A DNA stretch of 37,007 nt, taken from the NCBI RefSeq assembly GCF_029215975.1, contig NZ_JAEMVD010000011.1, forward strand, positions 1 through 37,007, written 5' to 3'. Every line of letters starts with the position of its first letter. Positions within the stretch are counted from its first letter, which is position 1. The notes under the pieces were generated by a model. The model was not told where the DNA came from and searched no databases. It saw nothing but the letters and a program-made list of their open reading frames with translations. A program made the translations under genes and the position numbers. Source of the DNA: Sulfurimonas sp. SAG-AH-194-C20. GTDB lineage: Bacteria; Campylobacterota; Campylobacteria; Campylobacterales; Sulfurimonadaceae. This document shows, in pieces, positions 9,797 to 18,115 of the stretch.

Positions 9797-10663
9797 TTAA
9801 TTTCCTGTCAATAAATTTTTGTTTAAAATTGAAATAAGTTGTAGAGGATCTACCTGTACTGCGTTTATTCTAGCTGAAAAATGCAAATGAGGGCCTGTAA
9901 CACGTCCACTTTTACCTGATAAACCTAAGATATCACCCTGTTTAACCATCTGCCCTTCTTTTACATTAAACTTACTCATATGGAAGTAACATGTATATAT
10001 TCCTTGTCCATGATTAAGTAAAACAGTACCACCTGAGTAAAATCTTTTTTTGACTAAAGCTACTTTTGCATCATTTGCAGCGACAATTTCAGTTCCCATC
10101 GCTGCTCTATAATCTGTCCCACTATGATAGCCCTTAAGTGATCCATTATAAACTCTGGCTTTACCAAAAGCACTCGTTATTTTACTACTAAGAGGTGCGA
10201 TAAAAGGTTTAGAAATATAACTCTTTTGTGTGACATTAGAGTAAATTTTCATCGCTTCGTTATATTCTTTGGATATTCGTTGTTTAACTTCTTTACTTTT
10301 AGGATTTACTTTAGCACTACTCACATGTATCTCTTCTTTTTCATACTTTCCATTTATGACTTTTAAAAGTAGTCTTTGTATTTTTGTTGTACCATCTTGT
10401 ATATACTTAATTTTTAAAGTTTTATTTTCTGCTTTTTCATAATAAGAGAAGGGAATAAGTACATACTTCTGCTCCATATTATTTGGTTTGCTAAATATTG
10501 TGAAACTTTTTTTACCAACGACTACACTTTTATATTCTAAACCTTCTGTCTCATTAAACTCTAAAAGTGCTGTCTGTCCATTTGGAATTTTCCAGCTTAC
10601 CACTTCAATGTCTAATGCCATTAAGGCACTAAAAAAAATCAAAAGCAAAAGAATAGACTTCAT
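9797..10663 (-). CDS. Secreted M23 (LytM) metallopeptidase
   Basis: Periplasmic peptidoglycan endopeptidase candidate. A signal peptide (about 1-16, [16 protein letters not shown]) leads into a beta-rich N-terminal domain, then the LytM domain. Zinc ligands are visible in HSGTDYRA (first His and Asp) and the GPHLHFSARI motif (HxH). All expected catalytic residues are present, so it should be active. The related Csd/Pgp-type enzymes of Helicobacter and Campylobacter shape helical cells; equivalence to a particular one is not shown. Its ATG overlaps the smpB stop by one base. Confidence 0.93.
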   Translation of the reverse strand: MKSILLLLIFFSALMALDIEVVSWKIPNGQTALLEFNETEGLEYKSVVVGKKSFTIFSKPNNMEQKYVLIPFSYYEKAENKTLKIKYIQDGTTKIQRLLLKVINGKYEKEEIHVSSAKVNPKSKEVKQRISKEYNEAMKIYSNVTQKSYISKPFIAPLSSKITSAFGKARVYNGSLKGYHSGTDYRAAMGTEIVAANDAKVALVKKRFYSGGTVLLNHGQGIYTCYFHMSKFNVKEGQMVKQGDILGLSGKSGRVTGPHLHFSARINAVQVDPLQLISILNKNLLTGN

Positions 10664-11115
10664 TAGTACTCTTTCATAGCACGAGCAATATCGCGTTTTT
10701 GGTCTTTATCTTTTAAGTCTTGGCGTTTGTCGTGAAGTTGCTTACCTTTTGCTATGCCTATTTGTATCTTTGCAAGGTTTCTATCGTTAAAGTAGAGTTG
10801 TATTGGAACTATTGTATACCCATCACGGTTTACAGCCTTAATCATTTTCTCTATCTGTTTTTTATGCAGTAAGAGTTTACGACTCCCTCTCTCTTCATGA
10901 CCAAAGTAGTGGTTTGTAGTTTCTAGTCTTCCTATGTGTGCATTGAAAAGAATAGGTTCATCTTTTACAAACTTAATAAAACTATCTTTTAAGTTTACAC
11001 GATGTGCCCGTAAGCCTTTTACTTCACTTCCCATCAACACTAAACCAGCTTCAAACTTCTCTTCAATGAAGTAGTCATGATACGCTTTTTTATTTTTTGC
11101 TATTGTTTCGCCCAT
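10663..11115 (-). CDS. smpB: SsrA-binding protein SmpB
   Basis: Binds the tRNA-like part of tmRNA and brings it to stalled ribosomes for trans-translation. The 150-residue protein shows [26 protein letters not shown] (residues about 11-36), HKKQIEKM and the C-terminal [28 protein letters not shown] tail that enters the mRNA channel. tmRNA itself is not in this window. It starts 11 nt after ispE and shares its stop with the peptidase start. Confidence 0.97.
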   Translation of the reverse strand: MGETIAKNKKAYHDYFIEEKFEAGLVLMGSEVKGLRAHRVNLKDSFIKFVKDEPILFNAHIGRLETTNHYFGHEERGSRKLLLHKKQIEKMIKAVNRDGYTIVPIQLYFNDRNLAKIQIGIAKGKQLHDKRQDLKDKDQKRDIARAMKEY

Positions 11116-11126
11116 TTTTCTCTCTC

Positions 11127-11912
11127 TTACTCTTTTACTTTAAAAAAACTACTACCACTTCCGCTAAAAAAGCAACCTGCTTTAAAATGATTTTTTAATT
11201 CTTTATACTCTTGAAGTGCTGGTTTAAACAAGTCATTTGCTTCATCTGCACGCATACTCATTAAAATCTCTCTTGAAGAAGTTTTCTTTAACTCCTGTGT
11301 TTTAAAACCATCGATAGGATTATAAAAATCTTGAGTATACACTTTATATACATGAGGTGTACTTATCTCTATCTTTGGTGTCTGCGTTTGTATCTCTAAA
11401 AGTTCTTCTTTAAACTCTTCTACTACTTCACCTATGCCACTTACATTTGCACTATCATACCCATACACAAAAAAAGGCACATCAGCACCTACACTCAAAC
11501 CTATCACGGCTAACTCATGCAAACTCAATCCTAAATCCAAAACAGAGTTACACATTTTCAGATAAGTTGCAGCATCGCTGCTTCCACCACCAAGACCAGC
11601 AAACGCAGGTATGTTTTTTGTAACCTTTACAGCATAGTCATGCATCAACTGCTCTAGCTTTTGAGAATTAGTAGCTTTTTTAAGTGCAAAGTATGCTTTA
11701 TAGATAGTGTTTTGCTGCGTTTCACATGAGAAAGAGCCTAGTATTTTAAACTCATTTGCCTTTGCATCTGTCTCCTCTTTTGGGACAAACTCTAAAGTGT
11801 CATATAAATTTTCTACTTTCATAAAACGTGAAATTATTTCGTGATAATTTCCGCGTTTACCTGTAATCTTTAAAAATATATTTACTTTTGCAAAAGCTTT
11901 ATACTGCTTCAT
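11127..11912 (-). CDS. ispE: 4-diphosphocytidyl-2-C-methyl-D-erythritol kinase
   Basis: GHMP-family kinase of the MEP isoprenoid pathway; phosphorylates CDP-methylerythritol with [12 protein letters not shown] (8-16) holds the substrate-side lysine and [18 protein letters not shown] (101-118) is the ATP-binding GHMP motif. The C-terminal [14 protein letters not shown] is the third motif. The 261-residue length fits the shorter Campylobacterota form. It lies 4 nt after csrA and 11 nt before smpB; ispE-smpB coupling is common in this phylum. Confidence 0.95.
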   Translation of the reverse strand: MKQYKAFAKVNIFLKITGKRGNYHEIISRFMKVENLYDTLEFVPKEETDAKANEFKILGSFSCETQQNTIYKAYFALKKATNSQKLEQLMHDYAVKVTKNIPAFAGLGGGSSDAATYLKMCNSVLDLGLSLHELAVIGLSVGADVPFFVYGYDSANVSGIGEVVEEFKEELLEIQTQTPKIEISTPHVYKVYTQDFYNPIDGFKTQELKKTSSREILMSMRADEANDLFKPALQEYKELKNHFKAGCFFSGSGSSFFKVKE

Positions 11913-11916
11913 AAAA

Positions 11917-12150
11917 CTATTTTTTACCTAAAATCTTACTCAACTCTGCCAACTCATCTACATCAGTTTTCACAGCAGCACTTATATTTTGCTCTTTAAC
12001 CTGCTCTAGTAGTTCACTTCTCATAATGGAGACCTCTTGTGGTGCATCAATCCCGAGTTTTACTACACCATTTTCTATGGACACTACTTTTACTATTATA
12101 TTATCACCGATTACTATTGATTCATCAAGTTTTCTTGCTAATACTAACAC
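11917..12150 (-). CDS. csrA: Carbon storage / flagellin translation regulator CsrA
   Basis: Dimeric RNA-binding protein that blocks translation by covering GGA motifs near start sites; in Campylobacterota it controls flagellin mRNA and is opposed by FliW. I choose the GTG at 12150, not the ATG three bases earlier. It gives the canonical N-terminus MLVLARKLDESIVIG and places GGGAG 6 nt upstream, whereas the ATG would be only 3 nt from it. The 77-residue protein has the usual RNA-binding ends LVLARK and VSIMRSEL and a slightly long C-terminal tail. It overlaps truB by 7 nt. Confidence 0.95.
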   Translation of the reverse strand: MLVLARKLDESIVIGDNIIVKVVSIENGVVKLGIDAPQEVSIMRSELLEQVKEQNISAAVKTDVDELAELSKILGKK

Positions 12151-12971
12151 CATATTCTCCCTAATTCATATTTTACTTCGCCATTTTTGAGTGTAATGAT
12201 AGAAATATTTTCACCATTATCAAGCCAGTAAGTTCCCTCGTCCTGAGTCTTTAAATCACTTAAAGCAAGAACTCTTCCATAAGTAACATTTTCTTTATCG
12301 CCAAGATACTCATTTAAAGGAATGTTAAGTGACTTTTTTATATCAAGTGCTTTCTCATTCTCGTAAAAGAACTGTCCTTCATTGAGTCTCTCTAAAGCAC
12401 TCAAACTCCCATGTGTAACACCGAGTCTTTGTGCGATAATACGTCCAAGTGAACGAATATATGTCCCCTCACTCACCTTCGCCTCAAAAGTCACAAAAGG
12501 ATGACAGTAGTGAATAAGTTTTGTCTCATATATAGTCGAATTAATTTTGTTTAGTGTAAATGCTACACCTGCACGGGCTAAATCATATGCTCGTTTACCG
12601 TTTATCTGTTTTGCTGAGAAAATAGGAGGCTCGTATTCTAACTCCCCTTCTAGAGACTTCACTGCGCTTAGCACTTTATCTTCATTTATCTCTTTAAGTA
12701 TATCGACATTTTCTATCATTTCACTATCAAGAGAATCGCTCGCTGCTCCTAACCATAAAGTAGCTCTGTAAACTTTTGGTGTTTTGTTTAAAAAACGAAA
12801 AAGTTTTGTGTAGGAACCAAAACCTACAAGAAGTACTCCTTTTGCAAAAGGGTCTAGTGTTCCTGAAAAGCCTGCTTTTTTGTCATTATACTTTCGCTTG
12901 AGAGAATAAAGAAACTTATTTGAACCGATACCGCTTGGTTTATAGGCTACAAAAAGACGATTAAGTCCCAC
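12144..12971 (-). CDS. truB: tRNA pseudouridine-55 synthase
   Basis: Makes pseudouridine 55 in the T-loop of tRNAs. GFSGTLDPFAKGVLLVGFG (about 35-53) carries the catalytic Asp; Y-containing RATLWLGAASDS and EGTYIRSLGRIIAQ follow. I place the start at GTG 12971, which has GGAGAG 8 nt upstream and gives MGLNRLFVAYKPSG. The longer frame from TTG at 12989 lies inside uvrD and has no ribosome binding site. Length is then 275 residues. It starts 1 nt after the uvrD stop and overlaps csrA. Confidence 0.94.
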   Translation of the reverse strand: MGLNRLFVAYKPSGIGSNKFLYSLKRKYNDKKAGFSGTLDPFAKGVLLVGFGSYTKLFRFLNKTPKVYRATLWLGAASDSLDSEMIENVDILKEINEDKVLSAVKSLEGELEYEPPIFSAKQINGKRAYDLARAGVAFTLNKINSTIYETKLIHYCHPFVTFEAKVSEGTYIRSLGRIIAQRLGVTHGSLSALERLNEGQFFYENEKALDIKKSLNIPLNEYLGDKENVTYGRVLALSDLKTQDEGTYWLDNGENISIITLKNGEVKYELGRIWC

Positions 12972-12972
12972 C

Positions 12973-15021
12973 TTATAGTCTCTCCACAAATGAAGCTAAG
13001 ATATCGCGTTGTGTTCCGGCAAAGTTGATGTTGAGTTTAAACTCTTTTCCTGCACGACTTACACCATTAATACGACCTGTTCCAAAGATTTTATGTCGTA
13101 CTAAATCTCCTTTTTTAAAGGCTGTATTTTTTGTTACTATTAAAGAACCCTCACAGAGTCCTGCTTCATTAAAAAAGCGACTTTTTGCCAACTCACTTCT
13201 TCTACCCTTATAAAATCTACTTCCTGCATGAGAGAGAGTCAGTGTATCTTTTGCCCGTGTCATAGAGACATAACCTAAACGTCGTTCCTCTTCTAGGTCG
13301 CTTCCATCACCTACAAGTGGTAAAAAGCCCTCTTCCATACCGATGATAAAGACATGCCCAAATTCTAAACCTTTTGAAGCATGAATACTCATCATATAAA
13401 TTGACTCACCCTCGACTTGATCTTGTTCACTTTGTAGTGTCAACTCATTTAAAAACTCATCTAAAGATACATCTGGAGATTTTTTTATAAAATCACGGAA
13501 AAGTCCATAAAACTCATCCATATTACGCACTCTGTCCTCTTCATCTTGCATACCCTTATAGATATGTTTAAGATGGAAAGTGTCTTCGAGTGCATCTATA
13601 AACTCATAAGTTGACTCTTTAGATACCCGAGCAACTTCATCAAGATTCTCTACAAAACTTTTTAGTGTAGTCGCATTTTTCTTTTTAACAAGTTCTATTA
13701 AAACACTTATATCAGAGGTTTTTATATACTCATAAATAGATGTTTCATTTGCATGTGCTGCGAGTTCTATCTTATCTACACTTGCTTTTCCCAGTCCACG
13801 CTTAGGTTTGTTTACTATGCGTTTGATTGAAAAATCATCATGAGGATTTGTAACAACACGAAGGTAAGAGATAAGATCTTTAACTTCTGCACGGTCAAAG
13901 AAACGCTGACCACCTACAAGTTTATAGCCAATTCCCGAACGGTTTAAACCTTCTTCAATCGAGCGAGAGAGTACATTGACTCTGTATAAAACGGCTATCT
14001 CTTTAGCTGCTACTCCACTGTCTAATAGCTTTTGAATGTTTAGAGCAATTTTACGAGCCTCTTCACTTTCATCCATTGAGTTTAGAACTGTTACATCCTC
14101 GCCATTTCCACGAGTAGCAATAAGTTTCTTACCTAAACGCGAGCGATTATGCTCTATTAAGGCATTTGCTACTTTAAGAATAGGAGTACGTGAACGGTAG
14201 TTCTCCTCAAGTTTAAAAACTTTTGCATCTTTAAAATCTTGATCAAACTCTATAATATTTCGAATATGTGCACCACGCCAACCGTAAATACTCTGATCAT
14301 CATCTCCAACAACACAAACATTATTATGCGATGTGCAAAGTTTTTGAATAAGCTTTAACTGTAACTCATTTGTATCTTGATACTCATCAATCATAATGTA
14401 CTGATACTTTTTAGAAGTAGTGCTTGCGAGTTCTGGATTTTCATCAAGTAGTTTATATGTAAGGGCTATTAAATCATCAAAATCTACAAGATTATTTTCT
14501 AGTAAATGTTTCTCATACTCCCTATAGACTTCAGCAATTTGTTTGTAGTTAAAAAGTTCAGCTTGTTTATAAGCATCATCAGGGGTTAAAAGAGAGTTTT
14601 TATAACGTGATATTTCACTAGCGATTAAAGGTGTTGGAAGTTCAGAGTTGATTTTTTTGATAATCTTCTTTTTATCATCTGTATCTATAACAACAAAATT
14701 ATTTTGTCGCTTTAAAAGATGAATATTAAACTTTAAAAAAAGTAGCCCAAACTTATGGAAAGTACATAAAAGCGGTGGATATGCAACATTCTCTATCATA
14801 GCAAGAGAACGTTCTTTCATCTCTTTTGCTGCTTTATTTGTAAATGTTAAGGTTAAAGTGTTTGAAGCAGGAATACCTAGAACTTCTATTAGGTATGCTA
14901 AACGCGAGATAATAGTAGTTGTCTTTCCACTACCTGCACCTGCTAGAATAAGAACAGGACCTTCAGTTTGTTTTACAGCTGCTGTTTGTGATTCGTTGAG
15001 TTTATTAAATATTTTTTCCAT
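12973..15021 (-). CDS. uvrD: UvrD/Rep/PcrA-type DNA helicase
   Basis: Superfamily 1A 3'-5' DNA helicase for excision repair and fork rescue. The Q motif (LNESQTAAV) precedes Walker A AGAGSGKTTTIISRL, Walker B IMIDEYQDTN, motif III VVGDDDQSIYGWRGA and motif VI YVSMTRAKDTLTLSHA. At 682 residues it is typical of PcrA-like proteins in this phylum; the C-terminal segment ends in a small beta domain. ATG 15021 is chosen over GTG 15030 because it matches the family start (MEKIFNKLNESQ). A promoter (TTGTAA, 18 bp, TATAAT) lies upstream. uvrC is also in the window but not in the same operon. Confidence 0.96.
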   Translation of the reverse strand: MEKIFNKLNESQTAAVKQTEGPVLILAGAGSGKTTTIISRLAYLIEVLGIPASNTLTLTFTNKAAKEMKERSLAMIENVAYPPLLCTFHKFGLLFLKFNIHLLKRQNNFVVIDTDDKKKIIKKINSELPTPLIASEISRYKNSLLTPDDAYKQAELFNYKQIAEVYREYEKHLLENNLVDFDDLIALTYKLLDENPELASTTSKKYQYIMIDEYQDTNELQLKLIQKLCTSHNNVCVVGDDDQSIYGWRGAHIRNIIEFDQDFKDAKVFKLEENYRSRTPILKVANALIEHNRSRLGKKLIATRGNGEDVTVLNSMDESEEARKIALNIQKLLDSGVAAKEIAVLYRVNVLSRSIEEGLNRSGIGYKLVGGQRFFDRAEVKDLISYLRVVTNPHDDFSIKRIVNKPKRGLGKASVDKIELAAHANETSIYEYIKTSDISVLIELVKKKNATTLKSFVENLDEVARVSKESTYEFIDALEDTFHLKHIYKGMQDEEDRVRNMDEFYGLFRDFIKKSPDVSLDEFLNELTLQSEQDQVEGESIYMMSIHASKGLEFGHVFIIGMEEGFLPLVGDGSDLEEERRLGYVSMTRAKDTLTLSHAGSRFYKGRRSELAKSRFFNEAGLCEGSLIVTKNTAFKKGDLVRHKIFGTGRINGVSRAGKEFKLNINFAGTQRDILASFVERL

Positions 15022-15050
15022 AATTACCACTATAATTTTATATTACTTTT

Positions 15051-15080
15051 ATTATAGCTAAATTATATAAATTATTACAA
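15051..15080 (-). promoter_or_regulatory. Promoter of the uvrD-truB-csrA block
   Basis: TTGTAA (15075-15080) and TATAAT (15051-15056) are 18 bp apart on the minus strand, giving a start near 15044. It is the only clear promoter before a run of about a dozen genes ending with ffh. Weaker internal starts are likely but not called. Confidence 0.65.
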
Positions 15081-15085
15081 AACTG

Positions 15086-15114
15086 TTGCATTAATTATAA
15101 TTTATCGTTATAAT
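15086..15114 (+). promoter_or_regulatory. Promoter of the LysR gene with overlapping inverted repeat
   Basis: TTGCAT (15086-15091), 17 bp, TATAAT (15109-15114). A perfect inverted repeat ATTATAA-N7-TTATAAT fills 15094-15114, and its core ATAA-N7-TTAT fits the T-N11-A pattern of LysR-type binding sites. A regulator bound here would cover its own -10 box, which is the normal geometry for autorepression. Confidence 0.6.
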
Positions 15115-15145
15115 TTCACTATTATATAAACTTATAGGAATTATT

Positions 15146-16048
15146 ATGTTAAAAGATTTCGCAAAATTACAAACTTTTTTAATGGTTATAAAAGAGAAGA
15201 GCTTTTCAAAAGCATCTGCAAAGCTAGGTATTTCGCAGCCTGCTGTCACACAACAGATAAAATTTATCGAAGATTATCTTGATACTAAAATCGTGGATAG
15301 AAAAAAGAATGGAATAGTACTAACAAAAGAGGGTGAAGACCTTTTTCGTATCGCTACTAAACTTGAAAAATCAATTCAAAGTAGTGAAAAAGATTTACTA
15401 AAAATTATCAATAAAGAATTCACATTTGTAATGGGATCTTCTTTTGCTATTGGAAACTATGTACTTCCTAACTACCTTGGAGAAATTAAAAAGCGCATAG
15501 GCAATGAAGTGTTCATGAATGTAGATGTATCTTCTAACATCATCGATGATTTAGAAAATAAAAAAATAGATGTAGCACTTATTGAGTCACCTATTTTTAG
15601 AGATGGTATTGTTTATAGAGAATGGGTTGAAGATGAACTTGTAGTATTTTCAAATCAAGCAATTAAAAAAAATCTTAACCCTGATGACTTAGCTAATTTT
15701 GACTGGATTTGCAGAGATGAAAAATCACATACTCATAAACTCACAGCAGAAGTATTTGACGAGATAAATGTAGAAACAAGTTGTCTTAACGTATTTGGTG
15801 TTTTAACAAGTCCAACTTCTATAAAAGAAGCTATTTTACATGCAGATAAAACTTCTAAGAGACCTTTAGTCTCTATAATGTCTCGACATGTAATAAAATC
15901 TGAATTAGAGAGTGGCATGCTCTATGAAGCAAAACTTAAAAACCAGAAGATAAGTAGACATTTTTATATCGCTTACTTAAAAGAGAGAAAGCATGATGCA
16001 TTTGTTGATAATGTAGTTAACTTTCTTCTTTCTCTCAACAAAATTTAA
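15146..16048 (+). CDS. LysR-type transcriptional regulator
   Basis: 300 residues. The N-terminal winged helix-turn-helix (about 4-64) contains FLMVIKEKSFSKASAKLGISQPAVTQQIKFIEDYLDTKIVDR, a standard LysR pattern. From about residue 85 comes the periplasmic-binding-like effector domain (FVMGSSFAIGNYVLPNYLGEI, DVALIESPIF). The effector is unknown. It is divergent from uvrD, which is an unlikely target. The genes after it run in the opposite direction, so its targets may be elsewhere. Start is supported by TAGGAA 6 nt before the ATG. It resembles CysB/CbbR-like members only in general form. Confidence 0.93.
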   Translation: MLKDFAKLQTFLMVIKEKSFSKASAKLGISQPAVTQQIKFIEDYLDTKIVDRKKNGIVLTKEGEDLFRIATKLEKSIQSSEKDLLKIINKEFTFVMGSSFAIGNYVLPNYLGEIKKRIGNEVFMNVDVSSNIIDDLENKKIDVALIESPIFRDGIVYREWVEDELVVFSNQAIKKNLNPDDLANFDWICRDEKSHTHKLTAEVFDEINVETSCLNVFGVLTSPTSIKEAILHADKTSKRPLVSIMSRHVIKSELESGMLYEAKLKNQKISRHFYIAYLKERKHDAFVDNVVNFLLSLNKI

Positions 16049-16058
16049 TTTTTAGATT

Positions 16059-16526
16059 TTATTTTTTTAAAAACTTTGAATTCTCTGGATTATTTAAAAA
16101 TGATGCCATTGAGTTCTTAACTCCTTTATCATCACTCTGTTTTATCTCTTTTACTGCATCTTCTTTTTCTTTATATACAGACAGGTTTATAAGTACCGGT
16201 GTTTCATCAATAATCACCTGCATAATACTTAAAAGTGGAACACTCACAACACTACCATAGTTATCACTCCCAAAACCAGCTTCAAAGATAAGAGTATCAT
16301 CTTCAATTCTAGCTGTATCAAATGTATAACCTGCTAAAAAGAAAAGTGTTAATGGTCTAAATTCGCTATTAATACTATCCGGTAAGCTAGGATTAAAATC
16401 CACCTCTTCAATCTTACAAAGAATACCAAAATTTTGTTCACGTTCAAAAAAATGGATAATCACATCTTGAATATTTTTTTGCATGATTCTTGCAAATCCA
16501 ACTTCATCAATTACATTTTCTAACAA
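16059..16526 (-). CDS. Conserved hypothetical protein with an SspB-like core
   Basis: 155 residues, no signal peptide or membrane segment. I recognise no close family. The middle part, about 66-115 (ARIEDDTLIFEAGFGSD...VVSVPLLSIMQVII), follows the beta-strand pattern of SspB, the ClpXP adaptor that delivers ssrA-tagged proteins (NDEVRFNARFGG...VSVPLAAVLAIY in E. coli). As in SspB, a charged variable linker follows and the protein ends in a short conserved-looking tail (SKFLKK). This is a by-eye resemblance and could be chance. The start codon is TTG with GAGGAA 6 nt upstream. It overlaps the class IV aminotransferase gene by 7 nt and is last in the cysK unit. Confidence 0.75.
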   Translation of the reverse strand: MLENVIDEVGFARIMQKNIQDVIIHFFEREQNFGILCKIEEVDFNPSLPDSINSEFRPLTLFFLAGYTFDTARIEDDTLIFEAGFGSDNYGSVVSVPLLSIMQVIIDETPVLINLSVYKEKEDAVKEIKQSDDKGVKNSMASFLNNPENSKFLKK

Positions 16527-17101
16527 ATTATTTCCTCTATCTTATCTGATGCAATTATATCAAAATCTATCATTGCATTTATAAGTGCTATTTTTTTATA
16601 TCTTTTTATATCTTTTACTTTTATATCTTTCTCTACTATTTGACCCTTATCTAAAAGTCTTGCTCTACATGTTCCCTTAAGTAAAGGAGTTTTTGGAGTG
16701 AACCATGTCACTCCATCAAAAAAAGCAATATTTGCGATACTTGTATCTGTGACAAGTCCTTTTTTAATAATTAAAATATCATCACACATCTCTCTTTTAG
16801 CAAAAAGAGCATTTAGAGCATCACGATTGCTATATTTTTTATCATAAATTATTGTGTCACAATACACTAGTTTTAAACTCTCTACTTTGCGTTTAGTATA
16901 CTTTAGGTACTCTATCTTTATATCTTCTATATCATATGCTATACGACATTTATAAAGCCCTTTTTTCAGTGGCTTGACAATCGCATGAAGGACATACCTA
17001 TCTGAGGAATCTAAGGCTGCGTTTAAGCGCTCTTGGTGGTACTCCAAATGTAGAACGACTCCATCAAGAATTTTTATTGTTTCAAAAAAGTTTTTATTCA
17101 C
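16520..17101 (-). CDS. pabC: Class IV PLP-dependent enzyme, probable aminodeoxychorismate lyase
   Basis: 193 residues, short for the family (about 270 in E. coli PabC) but close to the compact Campylobacterota form. The pyridoxal-phosphate lysine is likely Lys89 in KKYSNRDALN, matching KxxNR of PabC. TDTSIANIAFF (118-128) and the TPLLKGTCRARLL motif (138-150) match the cofactor-binding and C-terminal signatures. PabC releases pyruvate from aminodeoxychorismate to give p-aminobenzoate for folate. A branched-chain or D-amino acid aminotransferase of the same fold is the alternative. GTG start, overlapping cysK by 8 nt. Confidence 0.8.
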   Translation of the reverse strand: MNKNFFETIKILDGVVLHLEYHQERLNAALDSSDRYVLHAIVKPLKKGLYKCRIAYDIEDIKIEYLKYTKRKVESLKLVYCDTIIYDKKYSNRDALNALFAKREMCDDILIIKKGLVTDTSIANIAFFDGVTWFTPKTPLLKGTCRARLLDKGQIVEKDIKVKDIKRYKKIALINAMIDFDIIASDKIEEIIC

Positions 17102-18017
17102 TAAAGAGTTCGGTGCTTAGGTAACGTTCACCAGTATCACAGAGTATAGTTACAAGTGTTTTTCCAGCAAATTCGGGGCGAGATGCCACCTGCATAGTTG
17201 CCCAAACATTTGCTCCAGCAGAAATACCTACTAGTAAACCCTCTTTTTTCGCTAACATTTTTGCAGTTGCTATTGCATCTTCATTTGTCACCTTTACCAC
17301 TTCACTATAAGCATTCGTGTCCAAGTTTTTTGGAACAAAACCCGCGCCTATGCCTTGTATTTTATGTGGAGAAGGTGACTCACCCGATAGTATTGCAGAG
17401 TCAAAAGGCTCAACTGCTACTATGGTGATATCAGGGAGTACACTCTTTAAAATATGCGAGCATCCACTCAGAGTACCACCTGTTCCAACCGCTGCTACAA
17501 AAACATCTATATTATTATCTGTATCACGAAGAAGTTCTGGTGCTGTTGTGAGTTCATGTACTTCAGGATTTGATGGGTTTTCAAACTGCTGTAAGATGAT
17601 AGAGTCTTTTGTCTCTTTTTGTATCTCTTGAGCCTTTGCAATTGCACCATTCATACCTTTGTTCGCAGGTGTCAGTACTAACTCTGCACCCAAAGCTTTG
17701 AGTAGGTTACGTCTCTCAACACTCATCGACTCTGGCATTGTTAAGATAAGTTTTAAATTTTGTGCTGCACAATTTGCGGCAAGAGCTATACCAGTGTTTC
17801 CACTTGTTGGTTCAATAATAGTTGTTTCTTTTTGAATAAGACCAGACTCAATTCCACGGCGAATCATATTCATCCCAATTCTATCTTTAACAGAACTTGT
17901 AGGATTCATAAACTCACATTTACCTAAAATGGTTGCACCGCTCAACTTTGAGGGAGTATTAAGTCTTACTAAAGGTGTATTACCCACTAATTCTGTAATA
18001 TTATTTGCGATATTCAT
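17094..18017 (-). CDS. cysK: Cysteine synthase A (O-acetylserine sulfhydrylase)
   Basis: Makes cysteine from O-acetylserine and sulfide with pyridoxal phosphate. Lys44 in NPTSSVKDRIG is the cofactor lysine, TSGNTG (71-76) is the substrate loop and GTGGTLSG (178-185) binds the cofactor phosphate. 307 residues is the usual length. It is first in a three-gene unit with pabC and the SspB-like gene. A clear AAGGA ribosome binding site precedes the ATG. The upstream gap has a candidate operator (18047-18066). The other CysK-family option, CysM, cannot be fully excluded. Confidence 0.95.
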   Translation of the reverse strand: MNIANNITELVGNTPLVRLNTPSKLSGATILGKCEFMNPTSSVKDRIGMNMIRRGIESGLIQKETTIIEPTSGNTGIALAANCAAQNLKLILTMPESMSVERRNLLKALGAELVLTPANKGMNGAIAKAQEIQKETKDSIILQQFENPSNPEVHELTTAPELLRDTDNNIDVFVAAVGTGGTLSGCSHILKSVLPDITIVAVEPFDSAILSGESPSPHKIQGIGAGFVPKNLDTNAYSEVVKVTNEDAIATAKMLAKKEGLLVGISAGANVWATMQVASRPEFAGKTLVTILCDTGERYLSTELFSE

Positions 18018-18046
18018 TATATATTTCCTTATTGAGCTATTTTACA

Positions 18047-18066
18047 CTAAATATGCCTATATTTAG
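18047..18066. promoter_or_regulatory. Perfect 20-bp inverted repeat between cysK and the orphan gene, candidate operator
   Basis: CTAAATAT and ATATTTAG are separated by GCCT. It sits between the divergent start regions, a few bases upstream of a cysK -10-like TAAAAT (minus strand, 18039-18044) and upstream of a TACAAT for the plus-strand gene (near 18090). The position fits a repressor or activator site shared by both genes. The binding protein is unknown. Confidence 0.45.
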
Positions 18067-18115
18067 ATATATTTTCTAAAACTTAGTACAATAAGAGTAA
18101 AAAATTGAGGTATAA

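Noticed and set aside
12972..12989. TTG start of truB inside uvrD
   Set aside because: No ribosome binding site; GTG at 12971 has GGAGAG at 8 nt and gives the family N-terminus.
16049..16060. Bidirectional terminator between lysR and the SspB-like gene
   Set aside because: There are T-runs but no convincing stem around them.
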